64,000 nucleotides of DNA from Rubrobacter_D sp963840835 (GTDB taxonomy: Bacteria > Actinomycetota > Rubrobacteria > Rubrobacterales > Rubrobacteraceae): NCBI GenBank assembly GCA_963840835.1, contig CAWJAM010000006.1:310001-374000 (forward strand). The letters are read 5' to 3'. The position numbers were made by a program, and so were the translations under genes. The notes under the pieces are model-generated. The model saw nothing but the letters and a program-made list of their open reading frames with translations. It had not been told where the DNA came from and ran no database searches. Positions 62,413-64,000 of this stretch are shown in pieces (the first letter of the stretch is position 1; the number at the start of each line of letters is the position of its first letter).

Positions 62413-64000
62413 GTGGAAAACACAGCACTCAACATCGAATACAGGCCGCGCACAGGTAGCGAGGCTATGTGCGAGGCTCTACTCGACGAAGGGGTCGAGT
62501 ACCTCTTCGGGTACCCGGGGGGAGCGATCATGCCTTTCTACGACGCCCTCCCCGACTACCCGCTAAAACACGTCCTTACCCGCCACGAACAGGCCGCCGC
62601 CCACGCCGCCGACGGGTATGCGAGGGCGACCGGCCAGGTGGGGGTGTGCGTGGCGACGAGCGGACCAGGGGCGACGAACCTGGTTACGGGGCTAGCCACG
62701 GCGCAGATGGACTCGGTGCCGCTCGTGGCGATCACTGGCCAGGTCGGAAGGCCGGCTCTCGGCAAGGACTCATTCCAGGAGACGAACGTGATGGGCATGA
62801 CGCTGCCCTTCACCAAGCATTCTTTCCTGGTCGAGGACCCCGACGAGCTGTATCCGACCATGCGTCGGGCGTTCGAGATCGCCCGCACCGGCAGACCCGG
62901 TCCCGTCCTCATCGACGTCCCCAAAGACGTGCAGTTCGCGGCCTGCAACGACAACGGCTACCGGCGCCTGAAGGAAGCCCAGCCCCCGGTCGAGTCGCCC
63001 GGGTTGGAGCGGGCCGCGATGCTCCTCAGGAACGCGAAGCGGCCCCTGATCCTGGCCGGGCACGGCGTAACGCTGGGGGGCGCGGAGATGGAGCTCAGGC
63101 TGCTCGCGGAGAGGACGGGCATCCCCGTCGTGACGACGCTTCTCGGCATCAGCGCCTTCCCCGACGACCACCCGCTGTATTTGGGCTGGCCTGGGATGCA
63201 CGGGCAGGCATCTGTCAACCGCGCCATAGACCGCTCCGATGTGCTCTTCGCGGTCGGGATGCGCTTCGACGACAGGATCACCGGCGCGGCCCACAAGTTC
63301 GCCAAAGACGCTAAGGTCATCCACATAGACATCGACCCCTCCGAGCTCGGCAAGGTCATAAAGCCGACCGTCGGCATCGCCGCCGACGCGAAGGCAGCGA
63401 TGCGCACCATCCTCGGCCACCTGGACGATGCTTCGGAGGGCGATGGCTGCGAGCGGTGGCTTAAGGAACTCGCGAAGAGCCAGGAGCCGGAGAGGCGGCG
63501 CAAGGAGTCGGCGCGGGACGAGTACGGCCCCATACAGGTGATGGAGGCCATAAAGGGCGCGGCCGGCCCCGGGTTACGGCTCGTCACGGACGTCGGGCAG
63601 CACCAGATGTGGGCCGCCCAGTTCTTCGAGTTCACGAAGCCGAACAGCCATATCACGAGCGGCGGCCTCGGCACGATGGGCTTCGCGCTGCCCGCGGCGA
63701 TGGGCGTGGCGTTCGCCTATCCCGAAGAGCCCGTCTGGGTCATCGCGGGCGACGGCGGCATCCAGATGAACATCCAGGAGCTCGCGACGATAAGGGAGTT
63801 CGGGCTGAACATAAAGATCGCCGTCCTCAACAACGGCTACCTCGGGATGGTCCGCCAGTGGCAGCAGTTCTTCCACAACCGCCGCTACTCGGAGACGCCC
63901 ATAACGGGTCCTGACTACGAGCAACTCACCGCAGCCTACGGGCTCGCCGGACGCACCGTACGCGAAGGCGACGACGTCGGGGAGGCCGTGAGGTGGGCGC
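62413..64000 (+). CDS. ilvB: IlvB: acetolactate synthase large subunit (partial, cut by window end)
   Basis: About 529 residues of a TPP-dependent enzyme that joins two pyruvates, or pyruvate and 2-oxobutyrate, in Val/Leu/Ile synthesis. The catalytic Glu lies in RHEQAAAHAADGYAR, the flavin region includes GRPALGKDSFQET, and the TPP motif begins VIAGDGGIQMNIQEL. GTG 62413 has GGGG 6 nt upstream. The frame is open at the right edge. The small subunit ilvH and ilvC would be expected downstream. Confidence 0.95.
   Translation, partial: MENTALNIEYRPRTGSEAMCEALLDEGVEYLFGYPGGAIMPFYDALPDYPLKHVLTRHEQAAAHAADGYARATGQVGVCVATSGPGATNLVTGLATAQMDSVPLVAITGQVGRPALGKDSFQETNVMGMTLPFTKHSFLVEDPDELYPTMRRAFEIARTGRPGPVLIDVPKDVQFAACNDNGYRRLKEAQPPVESPGLERAAMLLRNAKRPLILAGHGVTLGGAEMELRLLAERTGIPVVTTLLGISAFPDDHPLYLGWPGMHGQASVNRAIDRSDVLFAVGMRFDDRITGAAHKFAKDAKVIHIDIDPSELGKVIKPTVGIAADAKAAMRTILGHLDDASEGDGCERWLKELAKSQEPERRRKESARDEYGPIQVMEAIKGAAGPGLRLVTDVGQHQMWAAQFFEFTKPNSHITSGGLGTMGFALPAAMGVAFAYPEEPVWVIAGDGGIQMNIQELATIREFGLNIKIAVLNNGYLGMVRQWQQFFHNRRYSETPITGPDYEQLTAAYGLAGRTVREGDDVGEAVRWA

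Overview
The window looks like chromosomal DNA from a high-GC, Gram-positive-type actinobacterium; a Rubrobacter-like organism is my best guess, not proven. Evidence: high GC with many GTG/TTG starts, a GatD/MurT pair (amidation of lipid II, typical of Gram-positives), an SCO4848-type small membrane protein, Tat and lipoprotein signals, and no outer-membrane genes. I saw no tRNA, rRNA, CRISPR array or complete insertion sequence.

Layout. 1-19 kb is a housekeeping mix: SDR protein, arginase-like protein, hexapeptide-repeat protein, gatD and murT separated by an AI-2E-type permease, a frameshifted polytopic membrane protein, an HtrA-like protease, TerC and Ca2+/cation-exchanger membrane proteins, larB, thpR, a lipid kinase, a FabD-like acyltransferase and an RnfC/PduS-like protein.

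19.4-58.5 kb is one large cell-surface glycan region. It holds a PglF/WbpM-type sugar dehydratase, a WecA/TagO-type initiating transferase, all four dTDP-L-rhamnose genes (rfbD at 44.6-45.4 kb, rfbB-rfbA-rfbC at 56-58.5 kb), seven glycosyltransferases, two methyltransferases and a Wzm/Wzt-type ABC exporter. The striking part is sulfur chemistry: eight sulfotransferase-family genes, an arylsulfotransferase-like lipoprotein and two sulfatase lipoproteins. The simplest reading is a rhamnose-containing, multiply sulfated and possibly methylated polysaccharide made on a lipid carrier, exported by Wzm/Wzt and edited outside the cell by the sulfatases. Several of these enzymes carry added coiled-coil segments, and two sulfotransferases share an N-terminal module outside the catalytic fold.

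58.6-64 kb holds thrC-thrB, then about 1.7 kb of decayed DNA (fragments of an AraC-type regulator, a response regulator and an RTX-like protein), then ilvB with a probable attenuator leader, cut by the window end.

Gene ends are decorated with unusual repeats: near-perfect 15-17 bp hairpins paired with 8-bp-period CAGC arrays, a larger hairpin mosaic at 19.1-19.4 kb, and 7-bp-period CCTG arrays. Some repeats provide the stop codon or last codons of genes.
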